From the IMG/VR virus record IMGVR_UViG_3300049793_000061, positions 1 through 34,078 of that record: DNA of 34,078 bases, one strand, 5' to 3'. Under the pieces are notes generated by a model. It worked only from the letters and a program-made list of their open reading frames with translations, was not told where the DNA came from and made no database searches. Both the position numbers and the translations under genes were made by a program. Source of the stretch: a virus. Shown here piece by piece: positions 1-7,498 of this stretch (the first letter of the stretch is position 1; each line of letters starts with the position of its first letter).

Positions 1-746
1 ATCGGCTTCCGTGCAGTGGCGTCCCAGTCGGTCCACCGCAGTATCCGCGCTAGGCGGGCTTGCTGGAGAACGTAATGCTCACCCAGTTGCTCCTTGGCAT
101 ACGCGAGGCAGACTTGCTCCCACAGCCACTGCATACGGGTAATCTCAGGATCGATAGGACCCTCAGGCATCTTGGAGAGTATCTTAGAGGCCTTCACAGG
201 CCCACAGCCTGGGAGACCCTTGTAACCATCAGTGATATCCCCGATGAGCGTCTGGTACAGGAAGTTGTAGTCGGCTTCCTCCTCAGTGATCGTCATTAGG
301 TCCTTGCCGTTCCACACCGTGGTTGGGATCGTCTTCATGTCCTTGTCCTGCGAGACGATGATCCGCTGGGTGGTCCCAGGCTTAGTGGCTAGGATGCCCA
401 TTACGTCATCGGCCTCCAGGCCGTCCATCAGCACGCAATTGTAGGCAACATCAGCACGCCTGCGGACTTCGGCGTAGCACAGTGGCTTCCTAGTGCCCTT
501 GCGGTTCGCCTTGTACTCAGGGTCCACCCCATATCGAAAGTTGTTGGGGGAGCTGAACGTCAGGACGTGGTCTGTGGTCTCGAAGCGCTCGAAGATGCGC
601 TCAAGCATCCCTGCGAAGTTCTCGAAGGCGACGTCTGCGTCAGCCCAGAGGACGTGGTTGTGGTCGTCCCAGCGGGTCTCGTGCTCGATGGCTACCGTGG
701 CTGTGAAGACGAATTGGTCTCCGTCGATGAGGAGTAACTTCCTCAC
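1..746 (-). CDS. 5'-3' exonuclease, T7 gp6-like (partial, C-terminus outside window)
   Basis: Removes nucleotides 5'-3' from duplex DNA; in T7 the homologue degrades host DNA and removes primers. The 248 visible codons start with GTG (746-744) and read VRKLLLIDGDQFVFTA, the Asp-containing N-terminal strand of the FEN/gp6 family. Later come GLEADDVMG (acidic metal cluster), IVSQDKDMKTIP, and GDITDGYKGLPGCGPVKA, the helix-hairpin-helix-like DNA-binding turn typical of flap nucleases. GTGA overlap with the preceding gene argues for translational coupling and fixes the start. Its place downstream of the DNA polymerase matches the T7 order gp5-gp6. The 3' end lies beyond base 1. The family assignment rests on motifs and position. 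Confidence 0.88.
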   Translation of the reverse strand, partial: MRKLLLIDGDQFVFTATVAIEHETRWDDHNHVLWADADVAFENFAGMLERIFERFETTDHVLTFSSPNNFRYGVDPEYKANRKGTRKPLCYAEVRRRADVAYNCVLMDGLEADDVMGILATKPGTTQRIIVSQDKDMKTIPTTVWNGKDLMTITEEEADYNFLYQTLIGDITDGYKGLPGCGPVKASKILSKMPEGPIDPEITRMQWLWEQVCLAYAKEQLGEHYVLQQARLARILRWTDWDATARKP

Positions 747-952
747 TTGCCCTCTAGCTTACTGAGGCGTGCTTGGACTTCCGCCATCCAATGAGCCTTT
801 GATGGGTCTTCGCAATCCTTCTGCCCCAGCTTCTTGTCGAGAGCGTCAAGGCGTCGAATGATGTCCTGATACTCATTGAACAGCGGTTGGGTCCACTGCT
901 GCTGCGGTACATTCCAGTGGTAGTTGTCGTGAACGGCAGAGACGGCGCACAT
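743..952 (-). CDS. Small conserved-type phage protein, 69 aa, function unknown
   Basis: No function recognised. It is a 69-residue hydrophilic protein with a helical, charged second half (EYQDIIRRLDALDKKLGQKD, then VQARLSKLEGK) that could form a short coiled coil. It starts with ATG inside the stop of the upstream gene (TAATG) and ends in the GTGA junction that opens the exonuclease gene, so it is part of the replication operon. No signal peptide or membrane segment is visible. Confidence 0.75.
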   Translation of the reverse strand: MCAVSAVHDNYHWNVPQQQWTQPLFNEYQDIIRRLDALDKKLGQKDCEDPSKAHWMAEVQARLSKLEGK

Positions 953-1176
953 TACGTTTGATCTTTCATTGTAGGTGAACCCCTAAGGAAGCTGCGATTG
1001 GCCATCACCCTGACTTCAGAGTTATGCCAAGTCCAAAGCGCTCCTACGTGAGGCTCTTCTTGTTGAATGCAGACCCAGAGCAAATCGTCCTCTTGGCCGT
1101 AGTCCATAGTGGCGATGCAGCGCCCCTCACCGAAGGGCGTGCTAATCCACAGGTGCTGCTTGAGTTCGACGTACAT
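952..1176 (-). CDS. Small phage protein, 74 aa, function unknown
   Basis: No family recognised. A 74-residue protein rich in Trp and acidic residues (FGEGRCIATMDYGQEDDLLW). The pattern of short beta strands resembles the 70-aa product of 4018-4230 (both look like small SH3/tudor-like barrels), but this is an impression, not an alignment. Start ATG overlaps the upstream stop as TGATG, and the stop overlaps the next start as TAATG. Expression is therefore likely coupled to the exonuclease gene downstream. Confidence 0.72.
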   Translation of the reverse strand: MYVELKQHLWISTPFGEGRCIATMDYGQEDDLLWVCIQQEEPHVGALWTWHNSEVRVMANRSFLRGSPTMKDQT

Positions 1177-1679
1177 CAGCCCGCGAACGTCCGCGTCGTT
1201 ACGGTCTTGGTTCCGTCGTACGTTAGCGGACTAGCATCAAAGTCCTCATCCAGCAGCTCAGTATCTGCATCCACGAGGCCAGCGAGGTACTCATCAGCGA
1301 CCTCAGGACGCACACGAGCGTCATGGACGCCTTCAGCGTATCCTTCGTCGAAGCTTTCTTGGTCAACATAGGTGGAGCGGGCGTCCTTAGTGCCGTCTGC
1401 GAAGCCCTCTTCGTAGCCATCGTCCCAGCCAATGCCGTAGCTCTTGCGCTCCGAGCCCTCTTCAGGCGTGAACACGGAGGCCTGCTTCATAGCGATGTCT
1501 TCAGCCTGCACCTTGGCGCGGCCTTCGGCTTCCGCAGTACCTTGGGCGTGTCCAAACTGCATCGCCTCATCGATTACCTTGTAGGCCTTGCAGATCAGAG
1601 CAGCGGTCTCTTCGCCAGCCACAGCGACCAGCGCCCGAGACAAAGCTTCGTTATTCACGGGTATGATAAAGTTCTGCAT
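1176..1679 (-). CDS. Acidic phage protein with GY-E-G repeats, 167 aa
   Basis: Function unknown. The start at 1679 (MQNFIIPVNNEALSRA) is chosen because its ATG overlaps the upstream TGA as TGATG; an in-frame ATG at 1730 would force a longer overlap. The first 60 residues look helical (LVAVAGEETAALICKAYKVI). The middle carries repeated acidic glycine motifs: GWDDGYEEGFADGTKDAR followed by EGYAEGVHDAR, about 24 residues apart. The C-terminus is acidic (DADTELLDEDFD). The protein may be a DNA mimic or a scaffold, but nothing proves either. It sits between DNA polymerase and exonuclease. Confidence 0.72.
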   Translation of the reverse strand: MQNFIIPVNNEALSRALVAVAGEETAALICKAYKVIDEAMQFGHAQGTAEAEGRAKVQAEDIAMKQASVFTPEEGSERKSYGIGWDDGYEEGFADGTKDARSTYVDQESFDEGYAEGVHDARVRPEVADEYLAGLVDADTELLDEDFDASPLTYDGTKTVTTRTFAG

Positions 1680-1951
1680 CAGTATTCTTTCTCGGTGAGC
1701 CATGAGAGGCCCTTTGTTGTGATGTTCCAAGCCCCAGCAAACGTGCCGATGCTGACTTGAGTGGTGATGAGTTGTAGTGAAGCGCCCATCGCCACTATCT
1801 CGGCGTTGGTTCGTGCGTAGTCAGATTTGATGCTGACCTTCTCACGCCAGCAGCGGTCTAGGAGGGCTCTTAGGCGGGTCTCTGGATCAGTGAGTGTCTC
1901 TCCACGACTGGCCGACCTTGGCTTGACTGTCGAGGGGACCACGGAAACCAT
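1679..1951 (-). CDS. Winged-helix-like small protein, 90 aa
   Basis: Overlaps the 3' end of the DNA polymerase gene by 65 bp in another frame and ends in a TGATG junction with the next gene, which supports it as real. The start is uncertain: ATG at 1951, GTG at 1942, or a longer ATG at 2038. The C-terminal half (RLRALLDRCWREKVSIKSDY, then AEIVAMGASLQLITT and NITTKGLSWL) has the helix-helix-wing layout of winged helix proteins, where ITTKGLSWL resembles the usual wing strand. Function is inferred only as nucleic-acid binding. Confidence 0.6.
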   Translation of the reverse strand: MVSVVPSTVKPRSASRGETLTDPETRLRALLDRCWREKVSIKSDYARTNAEIVAMGASLQLITTQVSIGTFAGAWNITTKGLSWLTEKEY

Positions 1952-3911
1952 AGGGCACACCGGAGGCTTGCGCGCACCGGACGATGATCTTGCCGATTTC
2001 TTCTTCGAGCCCTTCGCGGACGCAGAGCGAGTACTCATCGTGCGTCCATAGACACATCACAAAGTCCCCGTCCCATCCCCATTTGTACTTGCTGCATAGT
2101 TCCTCGTAGACGTCACAGCCCCAACGCTTGCAGAGGATTGCTCCGCAGCTTTGGATCAGGAAGTTGAGAGCGGAGTGCTCGGATCGGGTGGGTATCTTGC
2201 GTTCGTCGAGGCCGTAGACCCACTTGAACTTATCGACTTGATACGAGAGCCGTTCCTTGAGCTTAGCGAAGCCGTCAATGCGGGTTAGGAAAGCGTCACG
2301 GACCTTCTTGCCTACCTGTTGGAGGGAGCGTTGCTCGCCCCTGTTGTTGATGAAGAACTTGTTGAATAGTTCAACACCCTCAGGTCCTCCGTCGCGGCGG
2401 GCCTTGACCAGACAGTCGAACATGATCTGACCAGCCATCTCGTCCCAGCAGCCATAAATGTACGCATAGATGAAGCGCTTGGAGCCATCCTCACGTATGA
2501 TGGTGTGGAGCTTTTGTCGCAGCGTGGGCTCTTCGTGGTAAGGAGCAACGTCGCGATCCCCTTCCACTAAACCCATGACCTGGGCGTGTAGCCAATGCAC
2601 ATCACCGTCACAGACGATGTCCATGTACTGACCGCCGTCTAGAGGCTTGAGATAGTGCGCCAAGCCGCGTAGTTCGAGGCCGGACATGTCAGCTCCCAAG
2701 AACTTCCATCCTTTGGGAGCGTAGAAGAGTTCGCGGCATTCCGGTCCATACGGGCTCGCCATGTTTGGCACTTGTCCGAGATTGGGCAGGAAGTGTGAGG
2801 CCCGGGACGTGGTGGTCCCCATTGGATTGATGACCCCATGAATACGACCGTCATCTTGCACCGCCGTAAGCCAAGCTTGCTTGCCATCAGCGAGCTGCGA
2901 GAGTCTCTTATCAAGCATGAGATAGCGGTCAATGCCCGCCATTTCCGGAAACTCAGCCACCACGGACTGTAGGACTTCTTCATCGAACTGTGCCTTCCCT
3001 CCGTCTGTGAACTTCTTGGGCTTCCAGCCTCTGTCCCTCAGGACCTTGGCGATGTTGTCCCTAGAGCCAGGATTGAACTCTACAATCTTCAGCTTCGTGT
3101 AGGGCTGACCCTTCACATAGCCGTACCGCTTGTTGTTGACCTTCGGAACGTGCACTGATGCCTCATAGCTGGGCTTCTCTGGCGCATACCAGAACCCAAA
3201 CTGTCTCTTTAGTTCGTCTTCTACGAGCGCCTTCTCACTGATGAGTTCGACGTGTAGCGCTTTGGCCTTCTCGATGTCGAACGGGACACCAGCTTGCTCC
3301 ATTGCGTCGCAGACAATCGCTATCCTATGTTCAAGCTCGATGGCAGCGAGAGAGTACTTGTCAGGGTCCAGGTGATCCCAGAGTGTCAGGTTGGTCTGAG
3401 TGTCCCCAACGCAGTAGTCCTGCATCTCCTGCGTCCATGTGCCCCACACATAGCGCGCTAGGGCCTTAGGATCGGAGATGCCTGCTGCGAGGGCCTCAGC
3501 CATACGCAGCTCTGCATAGTCTCCTTTGTGACAGTCGAGGCGGTAGCCCCAGGCAGCAAGTGAGTGCTTGCCTTGGTACTTGGCGGGAAGCTTGCCGATG
3601 CGGACGAGGTCCCCGTCAGTGTCCTTCACGTTGGGGAACTTCACGCGAGCGATGATCATCGTATCCTTGATCACAGCACCCGCCTTCGGCTCCCAATTGT
3701 GGAGCTTCTTCAGCAGCGCGTTATCGTGTCTTTGAATATTATGACCGATGAGTACGTCGGCCTCGCTAAGCTTGTCGAGTGCAGCTGCGATTTGATCGGG
3801 GCTGTAGCTCCAGCGCTCCTTGGTATCTACATCAATGATTGCTATGCAGTGAACCTTGGTGCTGGTAGCCACGAAGCCATCGCTTTCGCTGTCGTACAGA
3901 AAGCGCTTCAT
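1887..3911 (-). CDS. DNA polymerase, family A, T7 gp5-like
   Basis: Replicative DNA polymerase, 674 aa against about 704 for T7 gp5. The N-terminal 3'-5' exonuclease is intact: D7 and E9 (YDSESDG), N58/D63 (IGHNIQRHD), D170 (YCVGDTQTNL). The polymerase domain has motif A GADMSGLELR (D408), motif B SKRFIYAYIYG (K478, Y482) and motif C WTHDEYS (H624, D625, E626). FNPGSRDNIAKVL aligns with the T7 FNPSSRDHIQKKL segment. The segment between WY (241-242) and that FNP motif is clearly shorter than the T7 thioredoxin-binding insertion as I recall it, so processivity may not use host thioredoxin in the same way. The ATG overlaps the stop of the 36-aa gene upstream (ATGA). Confidence 0.97.
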   Translation of the reverse strand: MKRFLYDSESDGFVATSTKVHCIAIIDVDTKERWSYSPDQIAAALDKLSEADVLIGHNIQRHDNALLKKLHNWEPKAGAVIKDTMIIARVKFPNVKDTDGDLVRIGKLPAKYQGKHSLAAWGYRLDCHKGDYAELRMAEALAAGISDPKALARYVWGTWTQEMQDYCVGDTQTNLTLWDHLDPDKYSLAAIELEHRIAIVCDAMEQAGVPFDIEKAKALHVELISEKALVEDELKRQFGFWYAPEKPSYEASVHVPKVNNKRYGYVKGQPYTKLKIVEFNPGSRDNIAKVLRDRGWKPKKFTDGGKAQFDEEVLQSVVAEFPEMAGIDRYLMLDKRLSQLADGKQAWLTAVQDDGRIHGVINPMGTTTSRASHFLPNLGQVPNMASPYGPECRELFYAPKGWKFLGADMSGLELRGLAHYLKPLDGGQYMDIVCDGDVHWLHAQVMGLVEGDRDVAPYHEEPTLRQKLHTIIREDGSKRFIYAYIYGCWDEMAGQIMFDCLVKARRDGGPEGVELFNKFFINNRGEQRSLQQVGKKVRDAFLTRIDGFAKLKERLSYQVDKFKWVYGLDERKIPTRSEHSALNFLIQSCGAILCKRWGCDVYEELCSKYKWGWDGDFVMCLWTHDEYSLCVREGLEEEIGKIIVRCAQASGVPYGFRGPLDSQAKVGQSWRDTH

Positions 3912-4018
3912 TCGTCGTCAGGTATCTTTCTATTGAGTTCAATGAGAGTGCCATGGATGGCCTCTAGTTCAACAGCGATGGCGAGAAGGATCAGGACGAT
4001 GATTATCTCAAAGAACAT
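3908..4018 (-). CDS. Tiny single-pass membrane protein, 36 aa
   Basis: A 36-residue gene exactly filling the gap before the DNA polymerase: MFFEIIIVLILLAIAVELEA then a polar tail ending KIPDDE. Residues 3-17 form one hydrophobic helix. Both junctions are coupled: its ATG overlaps the upstream TGA (TGATG) and its TGA overlaps the polymerase ATG (ATGA). The role is unknown. Tiny membrane proteins in early phage operons can act in superinfection exclusion or host membrane takeover, but this is only a guess. Confidence 0.72.
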   Translation of the reverse strand: MFFEIIIVLILLAIAVELEAIHGTLIELNRKIPDDE

Positions 4019-4230
4019 CACTTAGCCGCGTCTGAGCCCTTGGCCCAGTCACAGATGACGTACTGACGAAGCTTGGGATCACTGACAACCCAATGGATGC
4101 CGTTACTGTCTTCAACATTCAGAGCGAAGCTCGCAGTCTCGACGACCTTGCAGATGCAGATGTTGCCTTGCTGGTTTGGATAGGCAAGCTTATCACCCAC
4201 CATGATGTCCCTATCGAGCAAGTCCTTCAT
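4018..4230 (-). CDS. Small phage protein, 70 aa, SH3-like pattern
   Basis: Function unknown. The sequence reads MKDLLDRDIMVGDKLAYPNQ, then short beta-strand stretches (ICICKVVETASFALNVED, HWVVSDPKLRQYVICDW). The opening IMVGDKLAYP is typical of small barrel proteins with a KOW/SH3-like fold. The ribosome site AGGAGACTGA lies directly before the ATG. The gene lies between primase-helicase (8 nt downstream of its stop) and the 36-aa membrane peptide. Confidence 0.75.
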   Translation of the reverse strand: MKDLLDRDIMVGDKLAYPNQQGNICICKVVETASFALNVEDSNGIHWVVSDPKLRQYVICDWAKGSDAAK

Positions 4231-4238
4231 TCAGTCTC

Positions 4239-5876
4239 CTAGAATCTCTGGGGTTCAGTTCCGAAGCTGCTGGTTGCTTCCTCGGTAGGAAAGTTCGTGC
4301 AGAGCTGATTGCGCCCTAAGGTTCGATTGTATTCCAACGTATCCGCTTGGCCTGTCTCGAAGCCGTAGCGGCACTTCAGCACGAACATGTCTGATAGATA
4401 CTTCTTGTTCGCCTCCTCATCCTGCTGATTGCGGGCGAGGGCGTAGACGTTGTGGGAGAGCTGCTCCAGACCTCCTGAGCCTCTTAGGTCGCTCAAGGCT
4501 GGGCGGTCGCCTTCGTTGAAGTTCTTTCCAGAGACGCGCTTCAGATGAACAATGACGATGAAGCCCACGCCAGTCTCCTGACAGAGGGAAGCTAGGAAGG
4601 TCATCAGCATGTCGATGTCCTTGCGTTCTCCTTCGCTGCTGCTCTCTACGCCTGATGTCGATATGCTGATGTGGTCGAAGATGATGAAGTCGACCTTCTC
4701 GACGGCTGCTAAGTATCGGAGCTTAGCTTGGAGGTTCTTGCTCTCAAGCGACCCGAAGTGATCGTAGAAGAGCATTCGATCCCTGAGGGCATCGCACGCA
4801 GCGTCCCACTTCGCATCGCTTATTAGGTCTGTGTCGAACTGCAGCTTTCCGAGTGGGACACCAGCGTGTAGGGCAACGTACCCACGCCCCGTGATGTCAT
4901 TGTTCTCTTCCAAGTACACGTTGCCGATTTTGAGCCCGTGTAGTTGGTGCAGGTTAAAAGCCAGCTCCCTGGCGAGTGTAGACTTTCCGATCCCAGAACC
5001 AGCCGTGAGCATGGTAATCTCGGCTTTGCGTAGGCCATAGGTCATCTCCTGAAGCTTGGGATACTCAAAGGGATACCCAGGTGGGCACCCTTGCTTGAGG
5101 CGTTCCCGGGTGAACACAGAAGCGCCATCGACGATCCCGTCTGGTCTCCAGACCTTGGCGTCCCAGAAGGCCTTGGTGATCACCCCCGGTCCGTGGTCGA
5201 TAAGCGTCTGGTCAGCGTCCTTCGAGGGGAGCGTGGCGACCTTGACCCGACCTATCGGGAGCATCACGCAGGCTTTCTCTACGGCCTTCTGCCCGGGCTC
5301 ATCCATGTCGAACATGAGCACGATGTTCTCGAAGCCCATCAGCCACTCGTAGTTGTCGGTGATGGCCTTCTCGACGCTGTCTGCACCGTTAGGGAGAGAC
5401 ACCACAGGCCATTTGAGGTCCATGGTCTGTGAGACTGCCATCGCGTCTATCTCGCCCTCGGTGATCACGAGGTGCTTGCCCTTGTTCCAGAACCACTGGC
5501 CCATGAACTGGGGCTTCTTGCTGTCACCGAGCCATGAGAACTCCTTTCCAGCGGCACGGAGCTTCTGGGCGATCAGCCTGCCACTGCGGCGGACGTCGAT
5601 GGTCTGGACCGGGGAGCCGTCGTACTTCTGGCCCACCTTGTAGCCCCAGAACTTGCAGGTCTCTTCCTTGATGTTGCGGCTAGGGAGCGCGTGGACAGCG
5701 CCTACGATGGGTATCCATGGCTTGGTCTCGATGTTGGTTGGCTCATCCACGGTCTGTCCGTCACCTCGTATGTTGTGCTTGCAAGCGAAGCAGTGGAAGC
5801 TGTTGTCGGCATAGCGTGCCCCAGCATCTGATGAGAGACACTTGGGGCACGCTTCGTGATAGAGGAAGTCAGCCAC
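4239..5876 (-). CDS. DNA primase-helicase, T7 gp4-like
   Basis: Bifunctional replication protein of 545 aa (T7 gp4A has 566). The N-terminal zinc ribbon has C10, C13, C29, C32. The TOPRIM primase domain has TEGEID (E140) and FDMDEPG (D190, D192). The RecA-type helicase domain has Walker A TAGSGIGKST (K298), Walker B VDFIIFDHISI, IVIVHLKRV, and DLRGSGGLEQLSHN, where T7 has a near-identical DNA-binding and Arg-finger region. It ends QRF; an aromatic C-terminus is also found in T7 gp4, where it contacts the polymerase. The start is GTG at 5876, overlapping the 39-aa gene upstream by 8 bp. Confidence 0.97.
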   Translation of the reverse strand: MADFLYHEACPKCLSSDAGARYADNSFHCFACKHNIRGDGQTVDEPTNIETKPWIPIVGAVHALPSRNIKEETCKFWGYKVGQKYDGSPVQTIDVRRSGRLIAQKLRAAGKEFSWLGDSKKPQFMGQWFWNKGKHLVITEGEIDAMAVSQTMDLKWPVVSLPNGADSVEKAITDNYEWLMGFENIVLMFDMDEPGQKAVEKACVMLPIGRVKVATLPSKDADQTLIDHGPGVITKAFWDAKVWRPDGIVDGASVFTRERLKQGCPPGYPFEYPKLQEMTYGLRKAEITMLTAGSGIGKSTLARELAFNLHQLHGLKIGNVYLEENNDITGRGYVALHAGVPLGKLQFDTDLISDAKWDAACDALRDRMLFYDHFGSLESKNLQAKLRYLAAVEKVDFIIFDHISISTSGVESSSEGERKDIDMLMTFLASLCQETGVGFIVIVHLKRVSGKNFNEGDRPALSDLRGSGGLEQLSHNVYALARNQQDEEANKKYLSDMFVLKCRYGFETGQADTLEYNRTLGRNQLCTNFPTEEATSSFGTEPQRF

Positions 5877-5988
5877 GGGTGAGCCAGTTGACCCACCAGA
5901 TGGCGGCGAGCGCTGCGCAGTATAGTGAACCTCCTATAAAGGCCACGACCAGCATCAGGGCGCCGAACGCTGCGAGTGCTGTGAGCAT
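5869..5988 (-). CDS. Tiny membrane protein, 39 aa
   Basis: A 39-residue gene between the winged-helix gene and primase-helicase. MLTALAAFGALMLVVAFIGG is a long hydrophobic helix, followed by a second hydrophobic, Trp-rich stretch (LYCAALAAIWWVNWLTRG), so one or two membrane passes. The ATG overlaps the upstream TGA (TGATG), and the stop lies inside the start of the primase gene (GTGGCTGA). Function unknown; the coupled junctions on both sides support it as real. Confidence 0.7.
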   Translation of the reverse strand: MLTALAAFGALMLVVAFIGGSLYCAALAAIWWVNWLTRG

Positions 5989-6254
5989 CAATTGAGCCGC
6001 AGCCGAGTGCTGAGTGTATAGCGACCGTACTCCTTGCCACGCTCGTCCTGCACCATCTGGGTGTGGACATCATGGCCCGCGCGCCTGATCTTCAGGATGC
6101 AGTCGCTGAGGCGGTAGATGCCGTACACGATCATGCTCTCGATCGGCGTGATGGACTTTCCCTTCTCAAGGTGATTGAGGATGACTTTGGCCTGAGGGGG
6201 CAGCTTGAGGTCGTTAGCGAGCGTGGATTTACCAAGGTCCATTACGTCAGACAT
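5988..6254 (-). CDS. Small winged-helix (HTH) phage protein, 88 aa
   Basis: Likely DNA-binding. The core, ILNHLEKGKSITPIESMIVY then GIYRLSDCILKIRRAGHDV, matches the small phage winged-helix family whose members read roughly I-L-x-H-L-x-x-G-x-I-T-x-x-E-A-x-x-x-x-G-x-x-R-L-x-x-x-I-x-x-L-R-x-x-G; EYGRYTL forms the wing strand. A strong ribosome site AAGGAAGTGAC precedes the ATG, and the same string precedes the gene at 8799. It could act as a regulator or recombination accessory factor; its target is unknown. Confidence 0.78.
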   Translation of the reverse strand: MSDVMDLGKSTLANDLKLPPQAKVILNHLEKGKSITPIESMIVYGIYRLSDCILKIRRAGHDVHTQMVQDERGKEYGRYTLSTRLRLN

Positions 6255-6265
6255 GTCACTTCCTT

Positions 6266-6787
6266 TTAGAGTTTGCGTTCAGCGATGCAGATGGTGTCGT
6301 TGTGTGCTGCGCCGTGAGGCACCAGCAGTAGTTCTTCGAGGACGTATCCCCGGCCCTTGCCCATGCCTGTGCTGTTCCAGCCGAAGGAGAGGACGTAGCC
6401 ACCTTGGGACACCAAAGGTTCAAGGGCGTCCCTCACACGCTTGTATAGCGCGGAGTTCTGCGTATCCTTGGCTGTGACTTCCCTGCCGAACCCCCTGTAA
6501 CATTCGGAGATTTGGCGAGGTGAGTATGGCGGATCAAACAGTGCGACGTTTACTCTGTGACCTTCAGCGTGAAGCAGCGCAAGGAACGCAGCCGCGTCCA
6601 TGTGGTACTCAGCTGATGTGTTTGGGTCCAAGTCGTTACGCCACGTACACCAGTCCTTGTTACGAGCGAAGGGATCGACCGTTAGGCCGTCCCCGTGCGT
6701 CGCGAGGTATCGCCTTACGAAGTCTCCTATCGGCTTTATTGAGAACGTCTCCGCGTTAGGCATTGCGAACGTTCGCGTGAAGAGCAT
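6266..6787 (-). CDS. DNA methyltransferase, DPPY type, short form
   Basis: Probable S-adenosylmethionine-dependent amino-methyltransferase (N6-adenine or N4-cytosine) of 173 aa. Motif IV is FDPPYSP at residues 84-90. DPFARN at 38-43 takes the place of the SAM-binding motif I region, and GGYVLSFGWNS lies in a later strand. There is no large target-recognition domain, so specificity may be low. The start at 6787 is fixed by a TGATG junction with endonuclease I; an in-frame ATG at 6817 is unlikely. The gene occupies the place where T7 carries gp3.5 lysozyme. Protection from host restriction is a reasonable role, but unproven. Confidence 0.82.
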   Translation of the reverse strand: MLFTRTFAMPNAETFSIKPIGDFVRRYLATHGDGLTVDPFARNKDWCTWRNDLDPNTSAEYHMDAAAFLALLHAEGHRVNVALFDPPYSPRQISECYRGFGREVTAKDTQNSALYKRVRDALEPLVSQGGYVLSFGWNSTGMGKGRGYVLEELLLVPHGAAHNDTICIAERKL

Positions 6788-7227
6788 CAGGCCTTCGCCT
6801 TCATCTCTTTGATCCACTCAGGCGGGATCAGGCCCTTGTCGGCCCACTTGAAGCCGTTCTTCTCGGCCCACATCGCGTAGGACGTGGGGCTGCCTTTGTT
6901 GATCTTGGTAGAGGCGCGTTGGAAGACGATGCGCAGGTCGATGTCGGGATGCTGCGCTTTGATCAGCAGGAGCTTCTTGCGCTCCTTCGCTGGATCTCCT
7001 CCTGCAAACCTGTTAGGCCCGTAACCGAAAGCTCCCTTGCTCTCGATCACGATAGAACCAACCTGAAAGTCGGGGGTGTACGTGTGCTTACTAGCCGGGA
7101 CGTCGTAGGTGAGCTTGAGTTTCTCGTAGGCGAACGTGACGCCCTCGGAGGAGAGTTGAGCTGCTATGTTGGTCTCTAGGCCGGAGCGGAACGTGGGTTC
7201 GAGTTTGAGTGCGGGCTTAGTCGCCAC
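6787..7227 (-). CDS. Endonuclease I (Holliday junction resolvase), T7 gp3-like
   Basis: Structure-specific nuclease that resolves branched DNA; 146 aa from a GTG start at 7227 (T7 gp3 has 149). The motifs are FRSGLE (E18), HTYTPDF (D53) and IVIESKG (E62, K64), the equivalents of T7 E20, D55, E65 and K67, then KGSPTSYAMWAEKNG and LIPPEWIKE, very close to T7. The GTG start is chosen because it places FRSGLE at the same distance from the N-terminus as in T7 and leaves only an 11-bp overlap with the upstream gene; a longer frame begins at 7275. Confidence 0.95.
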   Translation of the reverse strand: MATKPALKLEPTFRSGLETNIAAQLSSEGVTFAYEKLKLTYDVPASKHTYTPDFQVGSIVIESKGAFGYGPNRFAGGDPAKERKKLLLIKAQHPDIDLRIVFQRASTKINKGSPTSYAMWAEKNGFKWADKGLIPPEWIKEMKAKA

Positions 7228-7498
7228 GAGCTTGCAGAAGGTCGTATACCTCCTGCTCCTCTGGGTTGAGCTCATATAAGTTGTAGCCTTCGACGTCTAA
7301 ATCGAGAGGCTCGCCCTCCACGTACCCAGAACAATCGACGACGGCATTCAGCCTCTTGTCCTCACCATACCAGCGGTCGAAGTCTCCGTCTGGGTGGAGA
7401 CCTTTGGCACATTTGATCGTAACGCCCTCGACAGTGTAGTTGGAGTATCCCTCGTCCTGCTCCACGCAGAACCGACAGGCGTCACACGGTGTTGACAT
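7217..7498 (-). CDS. Cys-rich small protein, probable zinc ribbon, 93 aa
   Basis: No established function recognised. The N-terminus carries C5, C8 and C11 (CDACRFC), with C30 and C56 further on, suggesting a small zinc-binding fold. The C-terminal 30 residues are acidic. It lies between SSB and endonuclease I. Its ATG overlaps the SSB stop (TGATG) and its end overlaps the endonuclease start, so it is probably produced together with both. It may be an accessory to replication or recombination; that is only inferred from position. Confidence 0.77.
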   Translation of the reverse strand: MSTPCDACRFCVEQDEGYSNYTVEGVTIKCAKGLHPDGDFDRWYGEDKRLNAVVDCSGYVEGEPLDLDVEGYNLYELNPEEQEVYDLLQARGD

